Positions 55,191 through 64,000 of a stretch of DNA of 64,000 nucleotides are shown in pieces. The notes beneath the pieces were generated by a model. That model worked only from the letters and a program-made list of their open reading frames with translations, was not told the origin of the DNA and made no database searches. The position numbers were made by a program, and so were the translations under genes. Numbering within the stretch: position 1 is the first letter of the stretch; every line of letters begins with the position of its first letter. This DNA is from Spirochaetia bacterium. Lineage in GTDB: Bacteria > Spirochaetota > Spirochaetia > Treponematales > Breznakiellaceae. The stretch covers positions 9,262 to 73,261 of the forward strand of contig BOAV01000002.1 in NCBI GenBank assembly GCA_026002045.1. The letters are read 5' to 3'.

Positions 55191-57824
55191 TTGTCCGGTC
55201 AATTTATTCATAGTAATGTTCCCATTGCGGGCGGTAATCAGATTTATCTTGAACGGCCCCGTATAGACAATATCCTGGAAAGGGCGTTTGAAAGCCGGAC
55301 AATTATAGTTACCGCAGGGGCGGGATACGGCAAGACCCATGGGGTTTATTCTTTTCTGAAAAAACACAACTACCTTACGATGTGGATGCAGCTTTCCGAA
55401 CGGGATAATGCGGCATCCCGGTTCTGGGAAAATTTTATTGGCGTCCTCAGGGCGATCAGTGAAGAGACTGCGGAACGGCTTGCGGAAACGGGGTTCCCCG
55501 AAACAGAACGGCAGTTTGAACGCTACCTGACTATTCCCCGGAACCTGGTTATTCAAAACGCGAAGTATGTTTTTGTTTACGATGATTTTCATCTGATTCA
55601 GGACAAAAAGGTACTGCGATTTATGGAACATTCCATCAGTATGCCTTTTCCCAATATCACATCAATCCTTATATCCCGAAATGAACCGGCCGTTAATACC
55701 GCTGCGCTTAGGTCCCGCCATATTGCGGCGCGAATCACCGAAAGGGATCTCAAGTTCACCCAGGAAGAGATGGGCGAATATTTCCGCATCCAGAATATCA
55801 GAACTTCTCCAGAGACAGCCGCCGCTGTTTATCGGGACTGCGAAGGCTGGGCCTTTGCCATTCACCTGTCCGGGTTGTTTTTGAAAAATGCGCCGCCGGG
55901 AGGCGGTAATGCCCATGGTTATGTTCCGGTTGTAATGCGTTCAAATATTTTCAGGCTGATTGAGATCGAGATCATGTGCCCCCTTACGCCGCATCTGCGG
56001 AAATTTCTTGTCAAATTATCACTCATCGATCATCTTTCGCAGGATTTGCTGGCACTCATTGCGGGGGATAAAAATTTAATTGATGAAATGGAAAGGATCG
56101 GTTCTTTTATCCGTTTTGATACCTACCGTAACGCTTACCAAATACATCATCTGTTTCTGGAATATCTTGAAAAGCAGCAGGATGCGCTAAGTACGGAAGA
56201 AAAAAAAGAAGTCTATGAAAAAGCTGCTTTATGGTGCGTGGAAAATAATCAAAAGATGGACGCCATCAGTTATTATGAAAAGGCGGAAAACTTTAACGAG
56301 ATTATCGCATTGTTTTTCACCCTGCCCCTGATTGTGCCAAATCTTATGGCAAAATTCATTCTTGAACTGCTGAACCGGACCCCGCAGAAATTCTACGAAG
56401 AAAATCCTGCGATCATCATTGTCCACGCACGGATACTTGTCAGCCTTGGGCTTTTTGCAGAGGCCGCAGAGGAACTCAATTCAGCTATCCCCAGGCTGGA
56501 AGCGGTATCACCCACTCCGCTGGTACACCGGCTGCTGTTGGGCTGCTATATCACACTGGGCTTCATCGGCCTTATCAACAGTATTAATACGGCGGATTAT
56601 GGCTTTGCCGGTTTGTTTGAAAAAGCCGCCGCCCATGCCCCTTTGAGCGGCTATGTTACCCGGCCGCCGGTATCGGTACTCACCATCTCTTCCTATATTT
56701 GCCGGGTGGGCAGTTCCGTAAAAGGAGAGATGGAAAAATACATTGAAGCCCTTACGGCGATTGCGCCCCACGCCGCCGTTGTTATGGGCGGCTGCATGAT
56801 GGGCCTGGAGGACCTTGCAAAGGCGGAACTTGCCTTTTTCAGGGGCAATACCGCGGAAGCGGAAAAACATGCCCACACAGCATTACTGCGGGCCGCTGAT
56901 GGTATGCAGTATGAGATTGAAAACCGGGCCTTCTTTTATCTTCTGCGGATATATTTGAGCGGCGGAAACCACGAAGAAATGCGGCGCATATTAAAAGAAA
57001 TGGAAGCCCGGCTTAAACAGCATTACTATTTAAACCGATTCGTTCACCATGATGTAAACATGGGATGGTTCCGGGCCCAGATCGGGAATACTGCGCAGCT
57101 TGCACCCTGGCTGAAAAATGATTTTGAAGAAAGGGATCTTAATTCCAGGGCCCGGGGGCTGGAAATTCTGGTAAAGGCAAAGTATCACTTTGCGGAAAAA
57201 AGATACCCCGCAGCCCTTGCCGCGCTGGAAAACTGGACCGATGATGCGGGGTCTCCGGTTTTGGGAAAAGTAGAAACAAAGGCCCTTGAATCGGTATGCC
57301 GGTATCAAATGCGGCGCCGGGAAGGCGCATTTGCGGCCTTGGGACAGGCCTATACACTGGCGGAACCCAACGGTTTTACCATGCCCTTTACGGAATTGGG
57401 TAAGGATATGCGGACCCTGGCGGAAGCGGCGCTGAAGGAAAAGGCGCCGCTTCTGCCCGAGGCATGGCTTAAGGAGACCCGGCGAAATGCGGCGGCCTAC
57501 GCAAAAAAACTGTATGCCGCCGCCGCACAGTTCAGCAGAAACACAGCGGAACCATCCGGTATTTCCATAGTAAAAAAGAACAGATCGGAAAAAACAAGCC
57601 CGGCCCTGTCAAATCCTCTTTCCCGGCGGGAGAAGGAAGTGCTCTCATATCTGTCCCGGGGACTTACCCGTAAGGAAATTGCCGCAGCCCTGGACCTTTC
57701 AATCAATACCATCAAAAGCAATGTCCGCAGCATTTATAATAAACTGGGAGCGGTCAATCGGGCGGATGCGGTACGGATTGCTGCAGATACAGGAATACTG
57801 CGGGAAACCCATGCCGGATCGTGA
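55191..57824 (+). CDS. MalT-like LuxR-family regulator (STAND ATPase), first copy
   Basis: 877 residues from TTG 55191, chosen for the AAGGAG site; the frame opens at 55152 inside the promoter. Walker A TAGAGYGKTH, Walker B FVYDDFHLI, sensor LISRNEP. Helical TPR-like middle (~380-780) for inducer sensing. C-terminal LuxR helix-turn-helix: LSRREKEVLSYLSRGLTRKE, INTIKSNVRSIYNKLGAVNR. MalT-type proteins oligomerise with ATP and inducer to activate sugar genes. A one-mismatch palindrome CAGCATTACTG lies at 56878. Overlaps the second copy by 14 bases. Confidence 0.9.
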   Translation: MSGQFIHSNVPIAGGNQIYLERPRIDNILERAFESRTIIVTAGAGYGKTHGVYSFLKKHNYLTMWMQLSERDNAASRFWENFIGVLRAISEETAERLAETGFPETERQFERYLTIPRNLVIQNAKYVFVYDDFHLIQDKKVLRFMEHSISMPFPNITSILISRNEPAVNTAALRSRHIAARITERDLKFTQEEMGEYFRIQNIRTSPETAAAVYRDCEGWAFAIHLSGLFLKNAPPGGGNAHGYVPVVMRSNIFRLIEIEIMCPLTPHLRKFLVKLSLIDHLSQDLLALIAGDKNLIDEMERIGSFIRFDTYRNAYQIHHLFLEYLEKQQDALSTEEKKEVYEKAALWCVENNQKMDAISYYEKAENFNEIIALFFTLPLIVPNLMAKFILELLNRTPQKFYEENPAIIIVHARILVSLGLFAEAAEELNSAIPRLEAVSPTPLVHRLLLGCYITLGFIGLINSINTADYGFAGLFEKAAAHAPLSGYVTRPPVSVLTISSYICRVGSSVKGEMEKYIEALTAIAPHAAVVMGGCMMGLEDLAKAELAFFRGNTAEAEKHAHTALLRAADGMQYEIENRAFFYLLRIYLSGGNHEEMRRILKEMEARLKQHYYLNRFVHHDVNMGWFRAQIGNTAQLAPWLKNDFEERDLNSRARGLEILVKAKYHFAEKRYPAALAALENWTDDAGSPVLGKVETKALESVCRYQMRRREGAFAALGQAYTLAEPNGFTMPFTELGKDMRTLAEAALKEKAPLLPEAWLKETRRNAAAYAKKLYAAAAQFSRNTAEPSGISIVKKNRSEKTSPALSNPLSRREKEVLSYLSRGLTRKEIAAALDLSINTIKSNVRSIYNKLGAVNRADAVRIAADTGILRETHAGS

Positions 57825-60387
57825 ATTTAACCCCGATGTTTCACTGGAGCGGCCGCGGATAAACGCACTTCTGAAAAAGGCTCTGGAAAGTCCCGTGGTT
57901 ACCGTAATAGCCCCGGAAGGGTACGGCAAAACCCATTCGGTGAATTCTTTTTTAAAAACCTGTAATGTCACAACCGTTTGGATTCAGCTTTCGGAACGGG
58001 ATAACCTGGTCTCACGGTCCTGGGAGAATTTCGCCGGCGCCATCAGCTTCCACAACAAAAAAACAGGAACCCTGCTTGAGGAAATTGGCTTTCCTGAAAC
58101 AAACCGGCAGTTTGACCGTTACCGGGCACTGATCAGCAAAACTATTATTCTGCAAAAAAAATATGTAATTGTATTGGACGATTTTCATAAAATTAACAAT
58201 CAATCGATCCTGCGCCTTCTTAGCCGAATCACGGCGGTCCCTTTTTCAAACACTACTATCATGTTGATTTCCCGGAATGATCCGGAAATAAATACGGTAT
58301 CCCTGCTTTCCAAGGGAATTCTTACCCGTATAAGCATAGAGGATCTGCGGTTCAGCGAGCAGGAGATTGGGGATTATTTTCAGATGCAGGATCTGCCCAT
58401 GACGGCGGAGGAACTGGCCCAGATATGCCGGGACACCGAAGGCTGGCCCCTGGCTTTAAACACTATCGCTGCGGACAGTAAAGCCGGAAAACCAGGGGAA
58501 GCCCTTTATTCCCCGGGGCAGATGAAGACGAGATTCTTTAAAATGATCGAGGATAACTACTTCTTCGGGATAGAAAAGGAACTACGGAAATTTCTTATCA
58601 AACTGTCATTAATCGAACAATGGCCCCATGAACTTCTGGAAGAACTGGCACAGGATAAAAAGACCGCCGGGGGCATGGAAAGAATCAATCCGCTGATCCA
58701 CTACGACGCATACGTCCACGGTTACCGGATACATCGCCTGTTCCTGGAATTTCTCCGGGAAAAACAGAGCGAGCTTTCTGCGGAAGAAATCCGGGAAGTT
58801 TATATTCAGACCGCTCAATGGTGCGCTGCAAACAAGCTCCGCATGGATGCTGCGATAAATTATAAAAACGCAAAGGACTACCGGGGGCTCATCGCACTGA
58901 TTTACTCTTTTCCCCGGATTCTGCCAAACGAAACGGCGGCCTTCTTTCTGGAAATTGTTGAGCGCCTAATACTCGATAAAAAAGACGGGGACGGGCCATT
59001 TCTGTTTTTACGTTACGCGATCCGGCCAAAACTGCTCCTGTCCATGGGCCGTTACGAAGAAGCTTCCGCGGTAAGCCGCGGGGCCATCACAAAATTTGAG
59101 GGCCTGGCCCAGAGCTCGGTAAACTCCCGTATCCTCTGCGCCAATTACATTGTTTTGGGAACCATCGCCGTCTTTACCTGCCGGTTTACCCGGAATTATA
59201 ATATTGCGCCATGGTTTGAAAAGGCCGATTTTTACTACAGCCGGCATCCCTTCCCGCTTGAGGGGCCGGTCACTCAGGGCAGCATCACTTCCTATGTGTG
59301 CCAGGTGGCCTACCCCGCAGAGAAGGGTGCGTTTGAAAAAGCGATTCAGGGTTTTGCCCCCGTCATACCTTATGCGGCCCATACCCTGAACGGGTTTTTG
59401 TATGATGTGGATGCCCTTGCGCACTGTGAATTTGCTTATTTTAAGGGCGATTTACCGGAGGCTGAAAATTTTGCCCGCCGGGCCGTATTCAGGGCCCGTG
59501 AAAAAAATCAGTATGAAATTGAAAACCGGGGACTCTTCTTTTTACTGCGGATAAGCCTCCACACAGGAAATCTATCGGAAATTCAGGAACTGTTCAGGCA
59601 GTTGGATGCCCAGCTTGAAGCGGGTGATTATTTAAACCGTTACATTTTCTACGATGTGACTACCGGCTGGTTTTATGCCCAGACCGGCAACACCGGCAAA
59701 GCCGCCCTCTGGCTGAAAAACGATTTTGAAAAAAGTGAACTGAACGATCTTTTTCACTGTTTTGAAATTATGGTAAAAGCAAAATGCTCCTTTGCGGAAA
59801 AACGCTACGATGCGGTCTTAAAAACCCTGGAGAATCAGGGAGACAAGAATTGGCTTGAGAGTTTTCTTTTAGGAAAACTGGAAAAGACGGCGCTCCGGGC
59901 GGCGGCCCTTTATCATCTGGGAGAAAAAGATGCCGCGCTGCATGAACTGGCGGCGGCTTACGAGATGGCTTTTCCCAATTCACTGGATATGCCCTTTATC
60001 GAAATGGGAGAGGATATGCGCCGCCTTGCGGGAGCGGCCCTGAACAGCAAGAACTGCGCCATACCGCCAACATGGCTCGAAACGATACGAAACCGGGCAT
60101 CGGCTTATGGGAAAAAGCTTTTTCTGATCGCCGAAGCATTTAGGCGGACTGCCCCCGATGAGAAGGGACAAGCGCCGCCTGTCATTCTTTTCCGGCGGGA
60201 AAAGGCGGTGCTCCGTTCCCTCTCCCTCGGGCTCACCCGTGAAAAAATTGCCGCGGAAGAAAATGTTTCGCTCAATGCCGTTAAAGAAATTATCAAAAAT
60301 CTTTACACAAAACTGGGGGCCCTCAACCGCGCCGATGCCATACGGATCGCCACGGCGCTGGGTTTCCTGAAAAATTCCAGCCATTAG
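57811..60387 (+). CDS. MalT-like LuxR-family regulator, second copy
   Basis: 858 residues from ATG 57811, inside the end of the first copy. Parallel layout: IAPEGYGKTH (Walker A), IVLDDFHKI (Walker B), LISRNDP, helical middle, and LuxR domain FRREKAVLRSLSLGLTREK with LNAVKEIIKNLYTKLGALNR. The recognition helix differs from the first copy (ENVSLNAVKEIIKN against LDLSINTIKSNVRS), so the DNA targets probably differ. Clear tandem duplication followed by divergence. Confidence 0.88.
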   Translation: MPDREFNPDVSLERPRINALLKKALESPVVTVIAPEGYGKTHSVNSFLKTCNVTTVWIQLSERDNLVSRSWENFAGAISFHNKKTGTLLEEIGFPETNRQFDRYRALISKTIILQKKYVIVLDDFHKINNQSILRLLSRITAVPFSNTTIMLISRNDPEINTVSLLSKGILTRISIEDLRFSEQEIGDYFQMQDLPMTAEELAQICRDTEGWPLALNTIAADSKAGKPGEALYSPGQMKTRFFKMIEDNYFFGIEKELRKFLIKLSLIEQWPHELLEELAQDKKTAGGMERINPLIHYDAYVHGYRIHRLFLEFLREKQSELSAEEIREVYIQTAQWCAANKLRMDAAINYKNAKDYRGLIALIYSFPRILPNETAAFFLEIVERLILDKKDGDGPFLFLRYAIRPKLLLSMGRYEEASAVSRGAITKFEGLAQSSVNSRILCANYIVLGTIAVFTCRFTRNYNIAPWFEKADFYYSRHPFPLEGPVTQGSITSYVCQVAYPAEKGAFEKAIQGFAPVIPYAAHTLNGFLYDVDALAHCEFAYFKGDLPEAENFARRAVFRAREKNQYEIENRGLFFLLRISLHTGNLSEIQELFRQLDAQLEAGDYLNRYIFYDVTTGWFYAQTGNTGKAALWLKNDFEKSELNDLFHCFEIMVKAKCSFAEKRYDAVLKTLENQGDKNWLESFLLGKLEKTALRAAALYHLGEKDAALHELAAAYEMAFPNSLDMPFIEMGEDMRRLAGAALNSKNCAIPPTWLETIRNRASAYGKKLFLIAEAFRRTAPDEKGQAPPVILFRREKAVLRSLSLGLTREKIAAEENVSLNAVKEIIKNLYTKLGALNRADAIRIATALGFLKNSSH

Positions 60388-60444
60388 GGTGTATTCCGTT
60401 CCCGGCCGTTCCATAATTATTTAAGCTAAGGAAGATATCGTATA

Positions 60445-61821
60445 ATGAATAAATGTTCCCTGATTCAACGACGGGAGATCGTATCCCTTCTGCAGAGGGC
60501 CGACAGGATACTGAAATCTTACGCGGAGGCCTCGGGCCGCTCTGTTTCGGTACTGGATCAAAACGGCCATTCCGTCCGGACGGCGCTTGCCGCAGAGACC
60601 AGAAGCCGGGGTTTCCTTCCGGGGGATGGCACAAAGGATCTTTTTTTCAGTGAGCTCTGCAAAAAGCACCGCGCCGGTCCTGCCGGAGGAGACGGCGCAA
60701 AGGGTATTGATTACGGCGAACACCCCTGCACCGGTATGCGCATCGACGCTGTCGGTGAATCCCATCGCCTGGGCGGTTCCTACATTTATATGTGTCCCCT
60801 GGGATTTATTTTCTGGACCAGCCCCATCTATTCAGGCGGACGCCGCGCAGGAACCTTAATCTCCGGAGGTGTTATCGGCGCCAACCGGCAGGAGATGAGC
60901 AAAAAAATATATGCCCTCTGCAGGAAAGAAACCACAATGGATCTTATTAAAAAAAACCTTGCGGAAATACCGGAACGCAGTTACGAAGATATAAAGGCCC
61001 TGGCCCAGATGATGCTGATATGCGCGGAACAGATCTCAGCGGGCGGCGAAAATTACAACAATACCCCCGCAGGTTTAACCGAGGCTGAATCCACAGACGG
61101 GATCAGGCTGACAAGAAGATATTCCACCGAGGGGCCGCCGAATCTTTTTGACCTGCCCGAGAAGAAACGGCTCCTGCTGGCGGGTCTTCGCCGGGGGGAT
61201 AATGGAACGGCAAAAAAAATACTGAATGATATCATCTGTTTTTTTACGGACATCAGCGCCGGAAATTTTGAATTGTTCCGGATACAGGCCATTGAATTAG
61301 CGGTGTTCCTTTCCCGGGCGGCAGCGACTCAGGAGATTTCACAGGTGATGATGGAAGTCAGCGACCCCTGCCTTAAACGGATTAATGAGTCAAAAAACAC
61401 CGAAGACCTCATCGGGATTCTGCATATCATTATTGAGCGCCTTGGAGGGAAAATTTTTTCTTTCCGTGGAATACGTCACGCTTCGGCACTGCGGAAGGCT
61501 GAACGTTTCATACGGGAAAACTACACCCGCAAAATAAGTCTGCGTAAAATTGCCGATGCATCGGGGCTTTCCGCGCCCTATTTCAGTACCATCTTTAAGG
61601 AGGAGATGGGAGAAAATCTTTCTGTTTACCTTAACCGGCTGCGGGTGGAAAAGGCCGCCGCCATGCTGACCGAAACCGAAACGGCATTGTGTAAAATATC
61701 GGAGGCCTGCGGTTTTGAGGATCAAAGCTGGTTCTCAAAAACATTTAAAAATTATATGGGGCTGAGTCCCGGAAAATACCGGGAGCGGGGAGGCCCCAAT
61801 CTTGAACATTACGCGGGGTAA
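60445..61821 (+). CDS. PocR-AraC family transcription regulator, first copy
   Basis: 458 residues. N-terminal PocR sensor with conserved Cys/His (ELCKKHR; GEHPCTGMRIDA; YMCPLGFIFWTSPIYSGG), thought to bind small hydrocarbon-type or sugar ligands. The AraC helix-turn-helix pair is at the C-terminus: KISLRKIADASGLSAPYFST and CKISEACGFEDQSWFSKTFK. AAGGAAG about 10 bases before the ATG. Third gene of the regulator row, 57 bases after the second MalT-like gene. Confidence 0.9.
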   Translation: MNKCSLIQRREIVSLLQRADRILKSYAEASGRSVSVLDQNGHSVRTALAAETRSRGFLPGDGTKDLFFSELCKKHRAGPAGGDGAKGIDYGEHPCTGMRIDAVGESHRLGGSYIYMCPLGFIFWTSPIYSGGRRAGTLISGGVIGANRQEMSKKIYALCRKETTMDLIKKNLAEIPERSYEDIKALAQMMLICAEQISAGGENYNNTPAGLTEAESTDGIRLTRRYSTEGPPNLFDLPEKKRLLLAGLRRGDNGTAKKILNDIICFFTDISAGNFELFRIQAIELAVFLSRAAATQEISQVMMEVSDPCLKRINESKNTEDLIGILHIIIERLGGKIFSFRGIRHASALRKAERFIRENYTRKISLRKIADASGLSAPYFSTIFKEEMGENLSVYLNRLRVEKAAAMLTETETALCKISEACGFEDQSWFSKTFKNYMGLSPGKYRERGGPNLEHYAG

Positions 61822-61840
61822 TTAAACCCGGGGATGTATT

Positions 61841-63037
61841 ATGAAAGAAGAAATCGATCCTATCCTGATTAAGGCTTGTAAAATAATGCGATCCTATGCC
61901 AGGGCAACCGGCGCCCTGGTTTGTGTCTACGATCATAACTATCTACCGGTATCTGAGATACATGAGGACCTGATTGCATCTTCCTGCCGGGAACTACACA
62001 TCAATGCCATCAGGGAATCCTACCGCTACGGAGGATGCTATACCTACCGCTGCAACAGGGACTTCATGTTCTGGACCAGTCCCGTTTATTCCGATGGCCG
62101 CTTCGTAGGGGCGCTCCTGGGATCGGGTTTTCAGAGCAGTAATACTGAACCGGAAAAAATACAGGCCCTGGCTGAATTAATGTTGATATGCGCAGAATCA
62201 CTGTCAAGGGGAAATGAGGATTACTACGAAACCATCAAACGGCGATCTGAACAACAGTCACAGCTTGCTGCGAATATCCGGGAACTTGAGAAAAAATATT
62301 CCGGAGGTACGTCGGTCCCGGGTTATCCCATGGAAAAGGAACGGCTGCTCCTGAACGCCCTGCGCCGGGGAGATCATGAAGCAGGAAAATGCATCTTAAA
62401 TGAAATCCTGGCAATGCTCCTTTTTTCAAACCCCGATCAGTTTAAGTATATCCAGTTCCGGGCAATTGAACTGGCGGTACTTCTCTCCCACACCGGTATC
62501 GGTCCGCTTACTACGGACAAGGCTGTGCTGGAAACAAACAATTTCTATATCACACGCATCCAGGAATCCAAGACCATTGAGGAGCTTACCGATGTACTTA
62601 ACATTACTGTGGAACGCATGGCGGGCCAGATATTTTCCTTCCAGGGAATTCGGCACGCCTCGGCGCTGCGGAAAGCGGAACGGTTTATCCTGGTAAATTA
62701 CAACCGCAAGATCAGCCTGCGGGAAATTGCCGGTGTGTCGGGACTTTCGGCGCCCTACTTCAGTACCATTTTTAAGGAGGAGATGGGAGAAAATTTTTCC
62801 AGCTACCTGAACCGCATGCGGGTTGAAAAGGCGCGCCGCATGCTTCTGGATACGGAGCTTTCCCTGAGCGAGATTGCCGGTTCCTGCGGCTTTGAAGATC
62901 AAAGCTGGTTCTCAAAGATCTTCAAAGCTTTTACCGGGGTAAGCCCGGGGAAATACCGCTCCCGAAACGGCGGTATTATAAAAGAAATTTCAGAGAATAA
63001 CTTTTCTGCGGATTGCCGTGACAGTATCAAGAAATAA
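61841..63037 (+). CDS. PocR-AraC family transcription regulator, second copy
   Basis: 398 residues, 19 bases after the first copy. The sensor is shorter: the segment ELHINAIRESYRYGGCYTYR and DFMFWTSPVYSDGR correspond to the first copy's PocR core, but the front Cys-rich stretch is missing, so ligand binding may differ. AraC domain KISLREIAGVSGLSAPYFST and GSCGFEDQSWFSKIFK is nearly the same as in the first copy. A perfect palindrome CAGTAATACTG lies at 62137. Convergent with the sugar permease at 63059. Confidence 0.9.
   Translation: MKEEIDPILIKACKIMRSYARATGALVCVYDHNYLPVSEIHEDLIASSCRELHINAIRESYRYGGCYTYRCNRDFMFWTSPVYSDGRFVGALLGSGFQSSNTEPEKIQALAELMLICAESLSRGNEDYYETIKRRSEQQSQLAANIRELEKKYSGGTSVPGYPMEKERLLLNALRRGDHEAGKCILNEILAMLLFSNPDQFKYIQFRAIELAVLLSHTGIGPLTTDKAVLETNNFYITRIQESKTIEELTDVLNITVERMAGQIFSFQGIRHASALRKAERFILVNYNRKISLREIAGVSGLSAPYFSTIFKEEMGENFSSYLNRMRVEKARRMLLDTELSLSEIAGSCGFEDQSWFSKIFKAFTGVSPGKYRSRNGGIIKEISENNFSADCRDSIKK
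62137..62147. repeat. CAGTAATACTG palindrome, perfect copy in the PocR-AraC gene
   Basis: Perfect 11-bp copy coding Ser-Ser-Asn-Thr (FQSSNTEPEK), in a stretch where the first PocR-AraC paralogue has unrelated sequence (VIGANRQEMS). Confidence 0.7.
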
Positions 63038-63058
63038 CAGAATCCCGCCTCTGCGTAT

Positions 63059-63955
63059 TTATTCTTTTACTCCGCCTATCATCACACCCCTGGCAAAATA
63101 CTTCTGTAAAAACGGATAGATGCAAAGAATCGGCACGGTGGCCACGATAATTGTGGCGTATTTGATCGTGTTCGCCACCGACTCCTGATCCCCCGTGTCG
63201 ACCCCGGAGGCCATTTCTATCGCCGAATTTTGGAGCAGGATCTCCCGGAGGACAACCTGGAGGGGGTACAGTTCCCGGTTTCGGAGGATGGCGCTGGCCC
63301 AGAACCATGAGTTCCAGATACCGATCCCGTAGTAAAGGATCATAACCGCAATGACCGCCTGAGAAAGGGGGAGTACTATCGAGAAGAGCACCCGTATATG
63401 ACCCGCGCCGTCAATAAGGGCCGCCTCGGTGAGGGATTCGGGGATGGTCATAAAGGATGTCCGCATGATGATCATGTTGTAGGTACTGATCGCCCCGGGG
63501 ATGATGAGACCCCAAAGGGTGTTGGTCAGGTGAAGGTCCCGCAGATTAAGGTAGGCGGGGATCATGCCCCCGGAGAAGAACATAGTAAAGGTAATGGCAA
63601 GCATGATGGGCTTTTTGAAAAACACATTCTTGCGGGAAAGAAAATAAGCCCCCAGAGAAGTCATAAGGAGGCACAACAACACCCCTATGATTAGTATAAA
63701 AAGAGTATTGCGGTACCCCAAAAGGATCATGGGGTTTTTAAAAACCATGCCATAGGCCGCGACACTGAACCCCAGGGGCTTAAGGAGCAATCCTGAGTGC
63801 TGCATCAGCAGCCGGTCACTGCTGAAGGACGCAAAAAGTACATACAGCATGGGGTAGAAACATAAAAAAGCAATAAGGCCGAGAAAAATATAATTAAAGA
63901 CCGCGAAGATGTTTTCGCCCCGGGAATAAAGTATCCTGTTTCCTTTTTCTTTCAT
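63059..63955 (-). CDS. Sugar ABC transporter permease (LplC/AraQ type)
   Basis: 298 residues with six membrane segments. ENIFAVFNYIFLGLIAFLCF opens the family; FSGGMIPAYLNLRDLHLTNT and the EAA loop LTEAALIDGAGHIRVLFSI then VLPLSQAVI follow; the C-terminus QKYFARGVMIGGVKE is typical of LplC. The partner LplB-type permease and binding protein are expected just beyond the right edge. It is the likely target of the adjacent regulators. Confidence 0.93.
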   Translation of the reverse strand: MKEKGNRILYSRGENIFAVFNYIFLGLIAFLCFYPMLYVLFASFSSDRLLMQHSGLLLKPLGFSVAAYGMVFKNPMILLGYRNTLFILIIGVLLCLLMTSLGAYFLSRKNVFFKKPIMLAITFTMFFSGGMIPAYLNLRDLHLTNTLWGLIIPGAISTYNMIIMRTSFMTIPESLTEAALIDGAGHIRVLFSIVLPLSQAVIAVMILYYGIGIWNSWFWASAILRNRELYPLQVVLREILLQNSAIEMASGVDTGDQESVANTIKYATIIVATVPILCIYPFLQKYFARGVMIGGVKE

Positions 63956-64000
63956 GGTTTTCCCCTTACCAAAGACTGGTTTCCGAAAATTTACGGCTCA

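Overview
The window reads as a bacterial chromosome segment of roughly 50-55% GC, densely coded, with many zero-gap or overlapping gene junctions. Gene content suggests a fermentative, sugar-scavenging spirochaete of the Treponema type. The pointers are MalF/G- and LplC-type sugar importers, PocR-AraC and MalT-like regulators, a GH130/glycosyltransferase pair, GGDEF proteins, unusual lipoproteins and LPD-type accessory domains. This assignment is an inference from family content; no rRNA or other decisive marker is present.

Layout. 1-8400: a glycan block with a GT4-(alpha/alpha)6 fusion protein (cut at the left edge) and a GH130 enzyme on +, convergent with a - strand operon of solute-binding protein, two permeases and a GH9 enzyme without a signal peptide. 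8380-12250: a lipoprotein and a large membrane-anchored propeller-like protein. 12300: tRNA-Met(CAT). 12500-16500: a Gfo/Idh/MocA oxidoreductase and a P-loop/TPR protein. 16540-18000: an accessory patch where small toxin-antitoxin-like genes sit between members of a nested inverted-repeat family. 18200-22200: an overlapping operon of glycerate kinase, coiled-coil protein, GDPD and MurJ. 22200-34600: housekeeping genes (radical SAM protein, VOC protein, aroC, aroA, lactate permease, diguanylate cyclase, orphan solute-binding protein, TPR/zinc-ribbon protein, aroK, PrsW-like protease).

34641-40782: initiator tRNA-fMet followed by an AT-rich defence island: a single-chain restriction-methyltransferase, an AAA ATPase-DUF4435 fusion resembling a one-gene PARIS/OLD-type effector, and an antitoxin with a truncated MazF. 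40820-47612: recG, a YggT-family gene and dnaE with a duplicated OB-fold region. 47650-50920: an amino-acid ABC importer with a good promoter. 50980-55131: a diguanylate cyclase, a DUF6941-like protein, an Fe-S aldo-keto reductase, a DRTGG-domain protein and a 5-formyl-THF cyclo-ligase fused to an LPD-like domain. 55158-63037: four consecutive regulators (two MalT-like, two PocR-AraC) facing a sugar permease cut off from its partners at the right edge.

Three cross-window observations stand out. The same LPD/PBECR-like domain appears both inserted in the restriction enzyme and fused to the folate enzyme. An 11-bp palindrome CAGTA(A/T)TACTG recurs in unrelated genes and in different reading frames. 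A family of nested inverted repeats flanks the small toxin-antitoxin genes.
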